A DNA stretch of 64,000 nt. Source: Halomarina ordinaria. GTDB taxonomy: Archaea; Halobacteriota; Halobacteria; Halobacteriales; Haloarculaceae. The stretch lies in NCBI RefSeq assembly GCF_030553305.1, contig NZ_JARRAH010000001.1:496001-560000 (forward strand), given 5' to 3'. Below the pieces are notes generated by a model that saw nothing but the letters and a program-made list of their open reading frames with translations, ran no database searches and was not told the DNA's origin. This document shows positions 33,865 to 41,488 of the stretch, piece by piece. Each line of letters begins with the position of its first letter. Positions within the stretch are counted from its first letter, which is position 1. The position numbers and the translations under genes are program-made.

Positions 33865-34696
33865 CGTCCTCACCCTCGTCCTCGCTTCGCTGGCGGAGGC
33901 GGCGTCCGACCAGTCGTTCGGTGTTCGGTGCCTCCGAGTGGCGCGTCTCGCGGGGGACCGTCGAGGCGCGTCCCGCGAGCCCCGCGTCCCGGCGCGCCGA
34001 CGGGACCAGCGAGACGGCCGTCGGGTTGCGCGAGGACGACTGCTGGTGCTCGGGCATTCTCTCCTGGGCCTTCTCGGTCGCCGCCTCCAGTTCGTCGCGC
34101 GCGTCGAGCGCCACCTCGCGGAACTCCGACAGCGACTCGGCCAACTGCTGCTGGACGCCCGCCTGGATGGCCTCGACGGGGATGCGGTCGTCGTCACCGT
34201 CGCCATCGCTCCCGCCACCGTCCCCGCCGCCGAACCCGACGTCGCCCGTGTCGAGGCCGAACCCGCCGCCGTCGTCGCCCTCGTCCTCGCTCTCCTCGTC
34301 GACCAGGCCGACCTCGGCGAGCGCCGCCTCCAGTTCCTGCTTGTTGCGCCAGAACTCCCGCACGTCGACGCTCGACCAGAGTTCGCCGAGGTCGACGAGG
34401 CGGTGGAGTCGCGAGAGGGCGACCCCGTCGTCGAGGTCACCGGTCGCGAGTTCCCCCACGTCGATCACCTCCGGGAGTTCCGACGGCTCGGCCGACGCCG
34501 CGGCGTCGTCGACGTCGACGGTCTCCAGTAGCTCTTCGGCCTCGCGGGCGACCGCGAGCAGGTCGTCGACGGCGTCGACGGCGTCCTCGACGGCCCCGTC
34601 CCCCAGCGCGAGGGAGACGAGGTCGGCGAGGTCGTCGCGCGCGCGTTCGACGAGGGCGGTCACGGACGGTTCGGTCTGTGTGGATTCTTGAGACAT
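33857..34696 (-). CDS. Unrecognised acidic protein in the gvpH/gvpI position of the gas vesicle operon
   Basis: This 279-residue protein lies between gvpG and gvpJ, where haloarchaea usually carry gvpH and gvpI. The N-terminal half is acidic and helical (VTALVERARDDLADLVSLAL, AVAREAEELLETVDVDD) and includes WSSVDVREFWRNKQELEAAL. A Gly/Asp linker follows, then a helix (QQQLAESLSEFREVALDARD) and a basic, Arg-rich C-terminus of about 60 residues. I see no Hsp20-like GvpH domain. The basic tail recalls GvpI in charge only. It starts two bases after the gvpG stop and is surely co-translated with the operon. Confidence 0.7.
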   Translation of the reverse strand: MSQESTQTEPSVTALVERARDDLADLVSLALGDGAVEDAVDAVDDLLAVAREAEELLETVDVDDAAASAEPSELPEVIDVGELATGDLDDGVALSRLHRLVDLGELWSSVDVREFWRNKQELEAALAEVGLVDEESEDEGDDGGGFGLDTGDVGFGGGDGGGSDGDGDDDRIPVEAIQAGVQQQLAESLSEFREVALDARDELEAATEKAQERMPEHQQSSSRNPTAVSLVPSARRDAGLAGRASTVPRETRHSEAPNTERLVGRRLRQRSEDEGEDDG

Positions 34697-34698
34697 GG

Positions 34699-34950
34699 TC
34701 AGCGTTTCACCTCGACCCGGCCGCTCAGGTGTTCGCGCGCCTCCTCCGCGAGCGCGATACGGTCGCGGACGTCGTCCTGGCGCAGTTCGTACTCCTCGCG
34801 GGAGAGCTCCCCCAGTTCGAACAGCAGCCGGTTCTCCTTCAGTTCGTCGCGGAGTGCCCCGACGTCGTACAGCTCCTCGATGGCCATCGAGTGGAGGACG
34901 TTCCCGATGGCGACCAGCGGGCGCAACAGGAGGTCGTCGAGGATGAACAT
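34699..34950 (-). CDS. gvpG: Gas vesicle protein GvpG
   Basis: The 83-residue protein MFILDDLLLRPLVAIGNVLH fits the GvpG family: a short N-terminal hydrophobic stretch, then a charged helix (LKENRLLFELGELSREEYEL) predicted to be coiled. GvpG is an essential accessory protein. The start overlaps the gvpF stop in a TGATG arrangement, indicating coupled translation. Confidence 0.93.
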   Translation of the reverse strand: MFILDDLLLRPLVAIGNVLHSMAIEELYDVGALRDELKENRLLFELGELSREEYELRQDDVRDRIALAEEAREHLSGRVEVKR

Positions 34951-35582
34951 CAGCGCTGGGCCCCGATCTCGATGTCGACGAAGTTGTACGGCGCGTACGG
35001 ACCGGTGTACTGGACCGTCACCTCCTCGTCGTAGTCGGCCTCCAGTTCCTCCACCGCGATGTCGAACGCCTCGCGGTCGGCGCGCTCGACGAGGTACGAG
35101 CGGTTGAACGCGAGGCGGTCGCTGAACAGGCCGTTGTCGACCTCCCCCTCGCTCACCGCCGACAGGCGCTCGGAGGCGTCCTCGGCGAGCGCTTCCCGGT
35201 CGACCGTCGAGTCCTCCGGGACGATGCACTTCACCCCCAGTTCGACGGTGCCGTCGAGGTCGCGGAGCGCGCGCGTGAACGCCGGGCGCGCCTCGCGCAG
35301 GACGCTCTTCAGCGTCCGGCCGTTCTTGAACACCATCCCGAAGCGCATCGGGACGAGCGTGAGCGGGTCCTCGCCGGTGATGACGTCGCGGATGACGTCG
35401 TCGTGCGCGCGCGTGTTCTCGTCGGTCTCCTCGGGTTCGAGGTCGTCGACGTCGGTCACCACCGCCGAGAGCGGGCCGTAGTCGACCGTGTAGAGGCGCT
35501 CGCCGCCGTCGACCCCCTCGACGCTCCGTTCGAGGTCGGTCTCGTGGGTGACGCCGTAGACGTAGAGGTGGGCGTCGCTCAT
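34950..35582 (-). CDS. gvpF: Gas vesicle protein GvpF
   Basis: The 210-residue protein MSDAHLYVYGVTHETDLERS is a GvpF/L family member with LVPMRFGMVFKNGRTLKSVL and the terminal VQYTGPYAPYNFVDIEIGAQ. GvpF binds GvpA and is thought to prevent its premature aggregation and to sit at the wall's gas-facing side during assembly. I chose the ATG at 35582 because upstream codons are Arg/Pro-rich and unconserved. It is the first gene of the minus-strand gvp operon, divergent from gvpA. Confidence 0.94.
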   Translation of the reverse strand: MSDAHLYVYGVTHETDLERSVEGVDGGERLYTVDYGPLSAVVTDVDDLEPEETDENTRAHDDVIRDVITGEDPLTLVPMRFGMVFKNGRTLKSVLREARPAFTRALRDLDGTVELGVKCIVPEDSTVDREALAEDASERLSAVSEGEVDNGLFSDRLAFNRSYLVERADREAFDIAVEELEADYDEEVTVQYTGPYAPYNFVDIEIGAQR

Positions 35583-35753
35583 CGCCGTCGACCCCTGCGC
35601 CCCCCGGCGCGTACGCGTGGGACGGTAGGCGAGCGGGGCGGGGACCACGACCGAGAGAGAAAGTAGCGACTCATGTGGGGTCTCTCACTCGCTATTGCGT
35701 CTTAACTCTGGGGGCAGAAAGGATAAGTAGCGCAGTGGAGTGGGGACTACACG
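35583..35753. promoter_or_regulatory. Divergent promoter region between gvpF and gvpA
   Basis: This 171-bp region must carry both gvp promoters. For gvpA, GATAAGTA at 35722-35729 lies 25-32 nt before the ATG. Two short inverted pairs interlock: GAGAGA (35653-35658) with TCTCTC (35681-35686), and TAGCGA (35664-35669) with TCGCTA (35689-35694). The activator GvpE and repressor GvpD that act on such promoters elsewhere are not encoded in the window. Confidence 0.5.
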
Positions 35754-36032
35754 ATGTCCAGCCAACGACCGGGTACATCTAGTCTGGCAGACGTGCTCGA
35801 CCGTATCCTCGACAAAGGTGTCGTCATCGACATCTGGGCGCGGGTCTCCATCATCGGTATCGAGATCCTCACCGTCGAGGCGCGCGTCGTCGTCGCGTCC
35901 GTCGACACGTTCCTCCACTACGCGAGGGAGATGTCGAAGATAGAGATAGCGAGTCAGTCCGGCGAGCTAGAGGACCTGCAGGACCTCGACCGCTCGACGA
36001 CCCCGCTGGTCGAACCGGCCGGCTCGTCGTAA
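35754..36032 (+). CDS. gvpA: Major gas vesicle structural protein GvpA
   Basis: The 92-residue protein carries the nearly invariant GvpA core [20 protein letters not shown] followed by [20 protein letters not shown] and [14 protein letters not shown]. GvpA forms the ribbed wall of the gas vesicle. The core ends near residue 62, and the remaining tail is acidic and variable. It is the first gene of the plus-strand pair gvpA-gvpO. Confidence 0.97.
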   Translation: MSSQRPGTSSLADVLDRILDKGVVIDIWARVSIIGIEILTVEARVVVASVDTFLHYAREMSKIEIASQSGELEDLQDLDRSTTPLVEPAGSS

Positions 36033-36058
36033 CCCCGACTGACACCCCTTATTGACCA

Positions 36059-36541
36059 ATGAGCGAGGCAGAATCGACCGACGACGGCGCCGGTCAGTGT
36101 CGAGCACTGACGGGCGACGGAAGCCGCTGTGAGCGCCCCGCCCGAGAGGACGGGTTCTGCTACCAGCACGACGAGGAGGACCCAACAGTGAGCGAGGCCG
36201 ACACGGACGACGAGGAATCGAGCGGCGAGAACGCCGAGAGCGACGAGGACGAGTCGGACGGCGAGAGCGCCGCCGCCAGCATCCTCGAGGTCCGCGAGTC
36301 GGTCATCGAGGTGGCCCCCGACCTCATCGGGCGGCCGCTCGACGGCGTCTCCGCGGTCGAACAGCCCGGAGACGGCGACGGCTGGCGCGCGAGCGTCGAG
36401 GTCATCGAGCGCCGGGCCGTCCCGGACTCCTCGGACATCCTCGGGGAGTACCACGTCGACCTCGACGGCGACGGCACCGTCACGGGCTACCGTCGCGTGC
36501 GGCGCTTCCGCCGCGGCGACACCGACGACGAGGAGTTCTAA
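36059..36541 (+). CDS. gvpO: Gas vesicle protein GvpO with N-terminal Cys/His motif
   Basis: The C-terminal ~90 residues (ILEVRESVIEVAPDLIGRPL, WRASVEVIERRAVPDSSDIL, GEYHVDLDGDGTVTGYRR) match GvpO, required for vesicle formation in Halobacterium. The N-terminus carries CRALTGDGSRCERPAREDGF followed by CYQHDEE. This is a C-x8-C-x9-C-x2-H motif like those of small metal-binding domains (DUF5763-like). An acidic linker joins the two parts. The gene follows gvpA by 26 bp in the same operon. The added motif is the unusual feature. Confidence 0.9.
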   Translation: MSEAESTDDGAGQCRALTGDGSRCERPAREDGFCYQHDEEDPTVSEADTDDEESSGENAESDEDESDGESAAASILEVRESVIEVAPDLIGRPLDGVSAVEQPGDGDGWRASVEVIERRAVPDSSDILGEYHVDLDGDGTVTGYRRVRRFRRGDTDDEEF

Positions 36542-36556
36542 CCCTCGTCGGTGCCC

Positions 36557-37153
36557 TCACGGGCGCCACGCGACCAGTTCTTCGAAACGCTCCCAGGCGG
36601 CGCGCTCGCGTGCGCCGGCGCAGGCGTCGACGACCGACTCGAAGTAGCGGATGCGCTCGCGCAGCACCTCGTCGTCGTACCCCGCGACGCCGAGGCGGGA
36701 GGCGGCCACCGTCGCCTCCACCACGGCGGCGCGCGCGCGGTTCGTCGTCGGGACGACCCGGCGTTCGACGGCCGCCTCGACGGGCACGAGTTCCCACTCC
36801 GTCCACTCGGTGTCGCTCTCCTCACCCGCGTCGACGACTGCGACGGTGACGTGCGCCCACGCGTCCGCGCCGTCGAGGACCGGGGCGTCCTCCTCGCGCA
36901 CCGAGCAGGCCGCCTCGACGAAGTCGACGGGGTCGCGCGTGAACTGGACGTACCCCTCGCCACGCTCGCGGAAGTTCCGCCACGTCCGGGTTCGCCCCCA
37001 CGTCCGGGCGGTCACCGGGCCGCCGTCCTCGGGTGCGAACAGGCCGAGCGCGGCGACGTTCCAGCGCTCGTTCGGGCCGAGCGTCGTCACCACCGACTCG
37101 GTGACGCCCGCGAGCGCGACGGGCCACCCGGCGAGGTCGTCGGACCCGTTCAT
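36557..37153 (-). CDS. DUF447 family protein
   Basis: The 198-residue protein starts MNGSDDLAGWPVALAGVTES and continues with the DUF447 features RWNVAALGLFAPEDGGPVTA, TWRNFRERGEGYVQFTRDPV and the C-terminal helical part VEATVAASRLGVAGYDDEVL. The fold is a flavin-reductase-like split barrel, so FMN binding is plausible. The family occurs in methanogens, haloarchaea and methylotrophic bacteria, and its biochemical role is not settled. Its start overlaps the stop of the CitG-like gene by 4 bp (last gene of the cofD operon). Confidence 0.85.
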   Translation of the reverse strand: MNGSDDLAGWPVALAGVTESVVTTLGPNERWNVAALGLFAPEDGGPVTARTWGRTRTWRNFRERGEGYVQFTRDPVDFVEAACSVREEDAPVLDGADAWAHVTVAVVDAGEESDTEWTEWELVPVEAAVERRVVPTTNRARAAVVEATVAASRLGVAGYDDEVLRERIRYFESVVDACAGARERAAWERFEELVAWRP

Positions 37154-37989
37154 ACGGGGAGGCCCCGTTCCAGCGCGACGAACAGCGCGCCGGCGGTGAG
37201 GTCGGCCGTCGTCCCCGGGTTGATACCCTCGGCGACGAACGCCTCCGCCAGCGCCTCGGGGTCCGTCTCGCCGTCGAGCGCCGCCCGTGCCCGCGCGCTC
37301 GCCTCGCGCGCCGCTTCGGGTCCGCGTCGCTTCACGACGAACGTGTCGGGTTCGGCCGCCAGCAGTTCGAGGAAGACCCGCGCGGCGCGGTCCGGGGCCG
37401 GCCCCTCGCTCGCGGTGATGCGCTCGGCCGCTCCGAACGTCCGGGGGAACCCCTCGACCCACTCGCGGGCCACGCCGTCGACGCTCGCGCTGCGCTCCAG
37501 CACGTCGAACAGCGTCAGCCCCCGCTCGCGGATGGCGGGTTCGGCCGCGCTCCCCCGGCGGACGTCGAGCGGTTCCAGCCCGGCGGGGGGGTCAGGGACG
37601 CCCACGTCGACGTGTTCGAACGCGCGGTAGAACGTGCAGGCGTCGTCGACGGTCGTCGCCTCGCAGACGCGACGGACGCCCCCCTTCGAGAGGGCCCCCT
37701 CGCTCGCCGCGCGGACGAGCGGAACGAGCACCAGCAGCGCGCCGAACTGCGTGTTCCCGCCGCGCTGTTCGGCCATCCCGGCGACGGCCCGTTCGAAGGC
37801 CTCGCCTATCGGCCCGTCGCCCCCCGCGAGGCGGAGGCCGGGCGCGCTCCCGACCGCCCCCGCGAGGAAGTGTTCGAACCGGAGGTCGTCGTGGTCGCGC
37901 CGGCGGTCGACGTTGCCCGGCTTCGGCGTCCCGGCCACCTCCAGCAGGAGCGCGAGTTCCGCGTTCCGCGCGTGGTCGCGCCTCACCAT
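37150..37989 (-). CDS. CitG/MdcB-like triphosphoribosyl-dephospho-CoA synthase family protein
   Basis: The 279-residue protein has the family signatures EVAGTPKPGNVDRRRDHDDL near the N-terminus, MAEQRGGNTQFGALLVLVPL and the C-terminal EGINPGTTADLTAGALFVA. Bacterial CitG and MdcB join ATP and dephospho-CoA to make a prosthetic-group precursor for citrate lyase or malonate decarboxylase. Neither enzyme is evident here, and archaeal members probably act on another substrate. The genes on both sides overlap it by a few bases, tying it to cofD, the Dus-like gene and DUF447. Confidence 0.85.
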   Translation of the reverse strand: MVRRDHARNAELALLLEVAGTPKPGNVDRRRDHDDLRFEHFLAGAVGSAPGLRLAGGDGPIGEAFERAVAGMAEQRGGNTQFGALLVLVPLVRAASEGALSKGGVRRVCEATTVDDACTFYRAFEHVDVGVPDPPAGLEPLDVRRGSAAEPAIRERGLTLFDVLERSASVDGVAREWVEGFPRTFGAAERITASEGPAPDRAARVFLELLAAEPDTFVVKRRGPEAAREASARARAALDGETDPEALAEAFVAEGINPGTTADLTAGALFVALERGLPV

Positions 37990-38759
37990 CGGCCGTCGAC
38001 CCTCCCCGGGCGGCGCGCGTCGGCGTCGAACCACTCGTCGGCGGCCGCCCGGACGCGCGCGAGCACGCGCGGGTCGTCGCTCGGCCGCCCGACGCTCACC
38101 GCGTCGGCGCCGTGCCCGAGGTACTCCCGGACGGTCGCCCGGTCGCGGACGCCGTTGTTGGCGACGAGGAAGCAGTCGCACGCGTTTCGAACGTCGGCGA
38201 CGACCGACTCCGCGTCCATCGCGTCGACGTGTAGCACGCCCGCGCCGGCGCGCTCGACCCGACGGGCGAGGTCGGGGAGGTCGACGCCCTCGACCTCGGC
38301 GCGGACCTTCACGCTCACCGTCGCGCCGGCGTCGCTCGCCGCCCGGACCTGGGCGGCGAGGCGTTCGGGACGTCGAAGCAGCGACTCGCCGGCGCCCGCG
38401 GCGCACATCTCCGCCTGCCGGCAGTGGGCGTTCACCTCCAGTATCGCGTCGTGTGCACGACAGACTGCGCCCACGCGCCGGAGCGGCGCAAGTGTCGCGC
38501 TCCGGACGTTCACCGCCGGGCGGAGCGGGACGCCGTCGAGCGCTTCGAACTGGCGCTCGACGAACGCGACGGGGTCGGGGGGGAGGAACTCCTCCCGGTC
38601 GCGGTCGACCATGGCGCGGGCGGCGTCGCGCGTCGCGTCGTCGAGTGCGATACCGCCGAGGAACGCACACCCGGCGTACCGACTCCCCCGGCGCGCCCAC
38701 CCGGCGTCCGCGGCCCCGCTGAGGCTGGCGAGCGCCACGCGGGGGGCGAACTGACTCAT
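37983..38759 (-). CDS. Dus-like TIM-barrel flavoprotein (archaeal tRNA-dihydrouridine synthase family)
   Basis: The 258-residue protein resembles the catalytic barrel of dihydrouridine synthases: [18 protein letters not shown] at the N-terminus, [34 protein letters not shown] and the FMN-phosphate end [20 protein letters not shown]. The Dus active-site segment NxxCP is altered ([11 protein letters not shown]), and the RNA-binding C-terminal domain is missing. It may therefore act on a small molecule rather than tRNA. It overlaps cofD by 4 bp and the CitG-like gene by 7 bp. Confidence 0.78.
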   Translation of the reverse strand: MSQFAPRVALASLSGAADAGWARRGSRYAGCAFLGGIALDDATRDAARAMVDRDREEFLPPDPVAFVERQFEALDGVPLRPAVNVRSATLAPLRRVGAVCRAHDAILEVNAHCRQAEMCAAGAGESLLRRPERLAAQVRAASDAGATVSVKVRAEVEGVDLPDLARRVERAGAGVLHVDAMDAESVVADVRNACDCFLVANNGVRDRATVREYLGHGADAVSVGRPSDDPRVLARVRAAADEWFDADARRPGRVDGRW

Positions 38760-39748
38760 CGGACGGCCTCCAGCGCCTCGCGGACGGCGCGCGCGACCCG
38801 CTCGCTGTCGGCGTCCGTGTCGAGGGTCGTGTCCGTCCGGACGACCGGGCGTCCCAGGTCGGTGGGGTCCGCCTCGTCGAGGACGAACGCGTCGGCGAAG
38901 GGGTAGGCCTCGGCGACGCCGGCGGTCGAGGGGTCGTAGCCGACGGCGGCCATGAGCGTCGCCGCCGGGCCGGAGAACACCCGGTCGCCGACGAACGGCG
39001 AGACGACGACGACCGGCGTCGCCGCCAGCGCGCGGCCGACGGCGTCCATCGCCAGCATCGGCCCGAGGCTCGTCACCGGGTTCGATGGCCCGACCACGAC
39101 GGGGTCCGCGAGGGCGGAGCGGACGGCCGCCGTCGGCTCTGCGGTCTCGGCCCCGCGGAACTCCACCTCCGTGACGGTCGGCGCGCCGCCCTCCGCGACC
39201 CACCACTCCTGGAAGTGCATCGGCCCGTCGGGGGTGTGGACGAGCGTCGCCACCGGGTCGTCGCTCATCGGGAGGAGGTCGCGGTCGAGGCCGAAGGCGT
39301 CGGCGAGGAGTCGCGTCGCCTCCGTGAGCGTCCGCCCCTCGTCGAGGAGGCTCGTGCGCGTCAGGTGGACGGCCCGGTCGCGGTCGCCGATGTACATGAA
39401 CTCACCGACGCCGGAGAAGCGCCGCCAGCGCGCGATGTCCCGCCCCGCGGTCTGGCGGGCGGCGGGGAGGTAACGCGCGCCCGCGTCGAGGCCCGCCCGC
39501 TCCGCGATGGCGCCCAGTTCCTCGTGGGTCGTCCCCTCGTCGTCGTCGATACCCCACCACGTCTCCCGGTCGAGGACGCCGCCGTCGAGGAAGAGGACGG
39601 TGTCGAGGTCCGGCGAGACGAACAGGCCGCCGAGTTCCACGTCGTCGCCCGTGTTGCCGACGACGGTCGTCCCCCCCGGCGGGAAGACGTCGGCAGCCCC
39701 CGCGAGCAACTTCGGCGTGCCCGTACCGCCTGCGAGGAAGGTCGTCAT
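38756..39748 (-). CDS. cofD: CofD, phospholactate-type transferase of coenzyme F420 synthesis
   Basis: The 330-residue protein starts [20 protein letters not shown], the CofD nucleotide-binding start, and continues [48 protein letters not shown] and [17 protein letters not shown]. CofD transfers the phospholactyl (or related) group from a GDP-linked donor to the deazaflavin Fo to give F420-0. F420 serves as a hydride carrier in haloarchaea. The gene leads the four-gene overlapping operon. The ATG at 39748 was preferred over one three codons upstream. Confidence 0.95.
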   Translation of the reverse strand: MTTFLAGGTGTPKLLAGAADVFPPGGTTVVGNTGDDVELGGLFVSPDLDTVLFLDGGVLDRETWWGIDDDEGTTHEELGAIAERAGLDAGARYLPAARQTAGRDIARWRRFSGVGEFMYIGDRDRAVHLTRTSLLDEGRTLTEATRLLADAFGLDRDLLPMSDDPVATLVHTPDGPMHFQEWWVAEGGAPTVTEVEFRGAETAEPTAAVRSALADPVVVGPSNPVTSLGPMLAMDAVGRALAATPVVVVSPFVGDRVFSGPAATLMAAVGYDPSTAGVAEAYPFADAFVLDEADPTDLGRPVVRTDTTLDTDADSERVARAVREALEAVR

Positions 39749-39842
39749 ACCCGCCACTCCCGCACGGTGACGCTAAACCGTTGCGCCTGTTCGGCTCGCC
39801 GCGGCCCCTAGACATACCTCGGTGCGTCGAGTGGCGTCGCAC

Positions 39843-40148
39843 ATGGCGCTCGAAACGTACCGACTGGTCGTCGAAGAGACCGACAACCGCGAGGGAATCA
39901 CCGCGGACGTCTACGGCGAGAGCGACACCATCGTCGAGACGACGCGCCTCCCCTACGAGGACTACGGCCTGACGGCGGGCGAGGAGGCCCCCGACGCGAG
40001 AGAACAGGAGTTCACGGCGGACGTGCTCACCCTCACGCTCCAGCACGGACGGGGGGACGGCACCTTCGAGGTGCGCGTCCTCGGCGACGGCGACGAACTC
40101 GCCGTCGAACGCATCGCGGACGACGACTGGGGCCTCGCCGCCGAGTAA
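39843..40148 (+). CDS. Conserved haloarchaeal protein, unrecognised
   Basis: A 101-residue acidic protein beginning MALETYRLVVEETDNREGIT. It looks like a single beta-rich domain: TIVETTRLPYEDYGLT, FTADVLTLTLQHGRGDG, then TFEVRVLGDGDELAVERI. No cysteine pair, membrane segment or catalytic motif is visible. Similar haloarchaeal proteins are known only as uncharacterised families. It is divergent from cofD and precedes the HD hydrolase gene, which has its own promoter-like TTTTTACG at about 40206-40213. Confidence 0.75.
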   Translation: MALETYRLVVEETDNREGITADVYGESDTIVETTRLPYEDYGLTAGEEAPDAREQEFTADVLTLTLQHGRGDGTFEVRVLGDGDELAVERIADDDWGLAAE

Positions 40149-40237
40149 TCGGACCGGTCGCCGAGGGAGCCCCCGTACCGTCCGCGAGGTGCCGCCGCCG
40201 GCCGATTGTTTTTACGTGAACGCGACGAACCCGGCGT

Positions 40238-41464
40238 ATGACGACCATCAAGGACAGCGTCCACGACCACATCGAGGTCACGGGCGTGGCGGAGGCCCTC
40301 CTCGACACCCCGATGGTCCAGCGGCTCCGACGCATCCGACAACTCGGGACCGTGGGGCTCGTCTACCCCTCGGCGAACCACACCCGCTTCGAGCACAGCC
40401 TCGGCGTCTACCACTTGGCCGAGGGGGCGCTCGCCCACCTCGACATCGACGGGACGACGGCGGAACGCGTCCGGGCGGCCGCGCTCCTCCACGACGTGGG
40501 CCACGGCCCCTACAGCCACAACGTCGAGGGCGTCATCCACCGCCACACGGGCAAGTATCACGACGACGTCGACGACCTGCTCCGGACCGGCGAGGTGGCG
40601 GCCGTCCTCGCCGACTACGACCTCGACCCGGCGCGTATCGCCGCCCTCGTCCGGGGCGACGGGGAACTCGGACAGCTCGTCTCGGGCGAACTCGACGTCG
40701 ACCGCATGGACTACCTGGTCAGGGACGCCCACCACACCGGCGTCCCCTACGGCACCATCGACCACCAGCGCCTCGTCCGCGAACTCCGGTTCGTCGGCGA
40801 GGAACTCGTGCTCGCGGAGGGGAACGTCCAGACCGCCGAGAGCCTCCTGCTCGCGCGCGCGTTGATGACGCCGACGGTGTACAACCACCACGTCGCGCGC
40901 ATCGGGAAGGCGATGCTCCGCCGGGCGACCGAGCGCCTGCTCGCCGAGGGCGACGTCGCCGCCGAGGACCTCCGGCGCTTCGACGACCACTCGCTGCTCG
41001 TCGCCCTCCGGGAGTGCGAGGCGACGGCGGCAATCGCGAGCCGACTCGACCGCCGCGCGCTCTACAAGCGGGCGGTGTGGGCGGAGTTCGACGACGTCTC
41101 CGACGCGCTGCTCGACGCCACCCACGGGGAGGTGACGGACCTCGAACGCGAGGTGGCCGACGCCGCCGGCGTCGCCGCCGAGTACGTCGTCCTCGACGTC
41201 CCGGCTCGGCCGTCGATACCGGAGTCGACGAGCCGGGTCGTCGTCAACGGGAACGTCCGGCGACTGGAGGGGCAATCGACGCTCGTCCAGGCGCTCGTGC
41301 GCGTCCAGCGCGAGCAGTGGCGCCTCGGCGTCTACGCGCCCGACGAACACACGGCGGCCGTCGGGCGCGCCGTCGAGCGGGTGCTCGGCCTCGACCTCGA
41401 CGCGCTCGTCAGCGACGTCCGGACGGGCCGCCACCGGACGCTCGACGAGTTCAGCGAGAACTAA
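40238..41464 (+). CDS. HD-domain phosphohydrolase (SAMHD1/dGTPase-like)
   Basis: The 408-residue protein has the HD signature split as in dNTP triphosphohydrolases: NHTRFEHSLGVYHLAEGAL (first His), AALLHDVGHGPYSHNVEGVI (HD pair) and ELDVDRMDYLVRDAHHTG (late Asp). The N-terminal DTPMVQRLRRIRQLGTVGLV matches the SAMHD1-type family. It may cleave dNTPs or other nucleoside phosphates; the substrate is not fixed by sequence. The ATG at 40238 is supported by a T-rich promoter element about 25-30 nt upstream. Confidence 0.9.
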   Translation: MTTIKDSVHDHIEVTGVAEALLDTPMVQRLRRIRQLGTVGLVYPSANHTRFEHSLGVYHLAEGALAHLDIDGTTAERVRAAALLHDVGHGPYSHNVEGVIHRHTGKYHDDVDDLLRTGEVAAVLADYDLDPARIAALVRGDGELGQLVSGELDVDRMDYLVRDAHHTGVPYGTIDHQRLVRELRFVGEELVLAEGNVQTAESLLLARALMTPTVYNHHVARIGKAMLRRATERLLAEGDVAAEDLRRFDDHSLLVALRECEATAAIASRLDRRALYKRAVWAEFDDVSDALLDATHGEVTDLEREVADAAGVAAEYVVLDVPARPSIPESTSRVVVNGNVRRLEGQSTLVQALVRVQREQWRLGVYAPDEHTAAVGRAVERVLGLDLDALVSDVRTGRHRTLDEFSEN

Positions 41465-41488
41465 GGGGGCGTACCGTGGCTATCGACC

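Noticed and set aside
35754-36541. gvpC or gvpN overlooked between gvpA and gvpO
   Set aside because: Only 26 bp separate gvpA from gvpO, and no other frame in the region encodes an AAA ATPase or GvpC repeats.
37983-38759. Ordinary tRNA-dihydrouridine synthase
   Set aside because: The C-terminal RNA-binding domain is missing and the active-site segment is altered, so I annotate it only as Dus-like.
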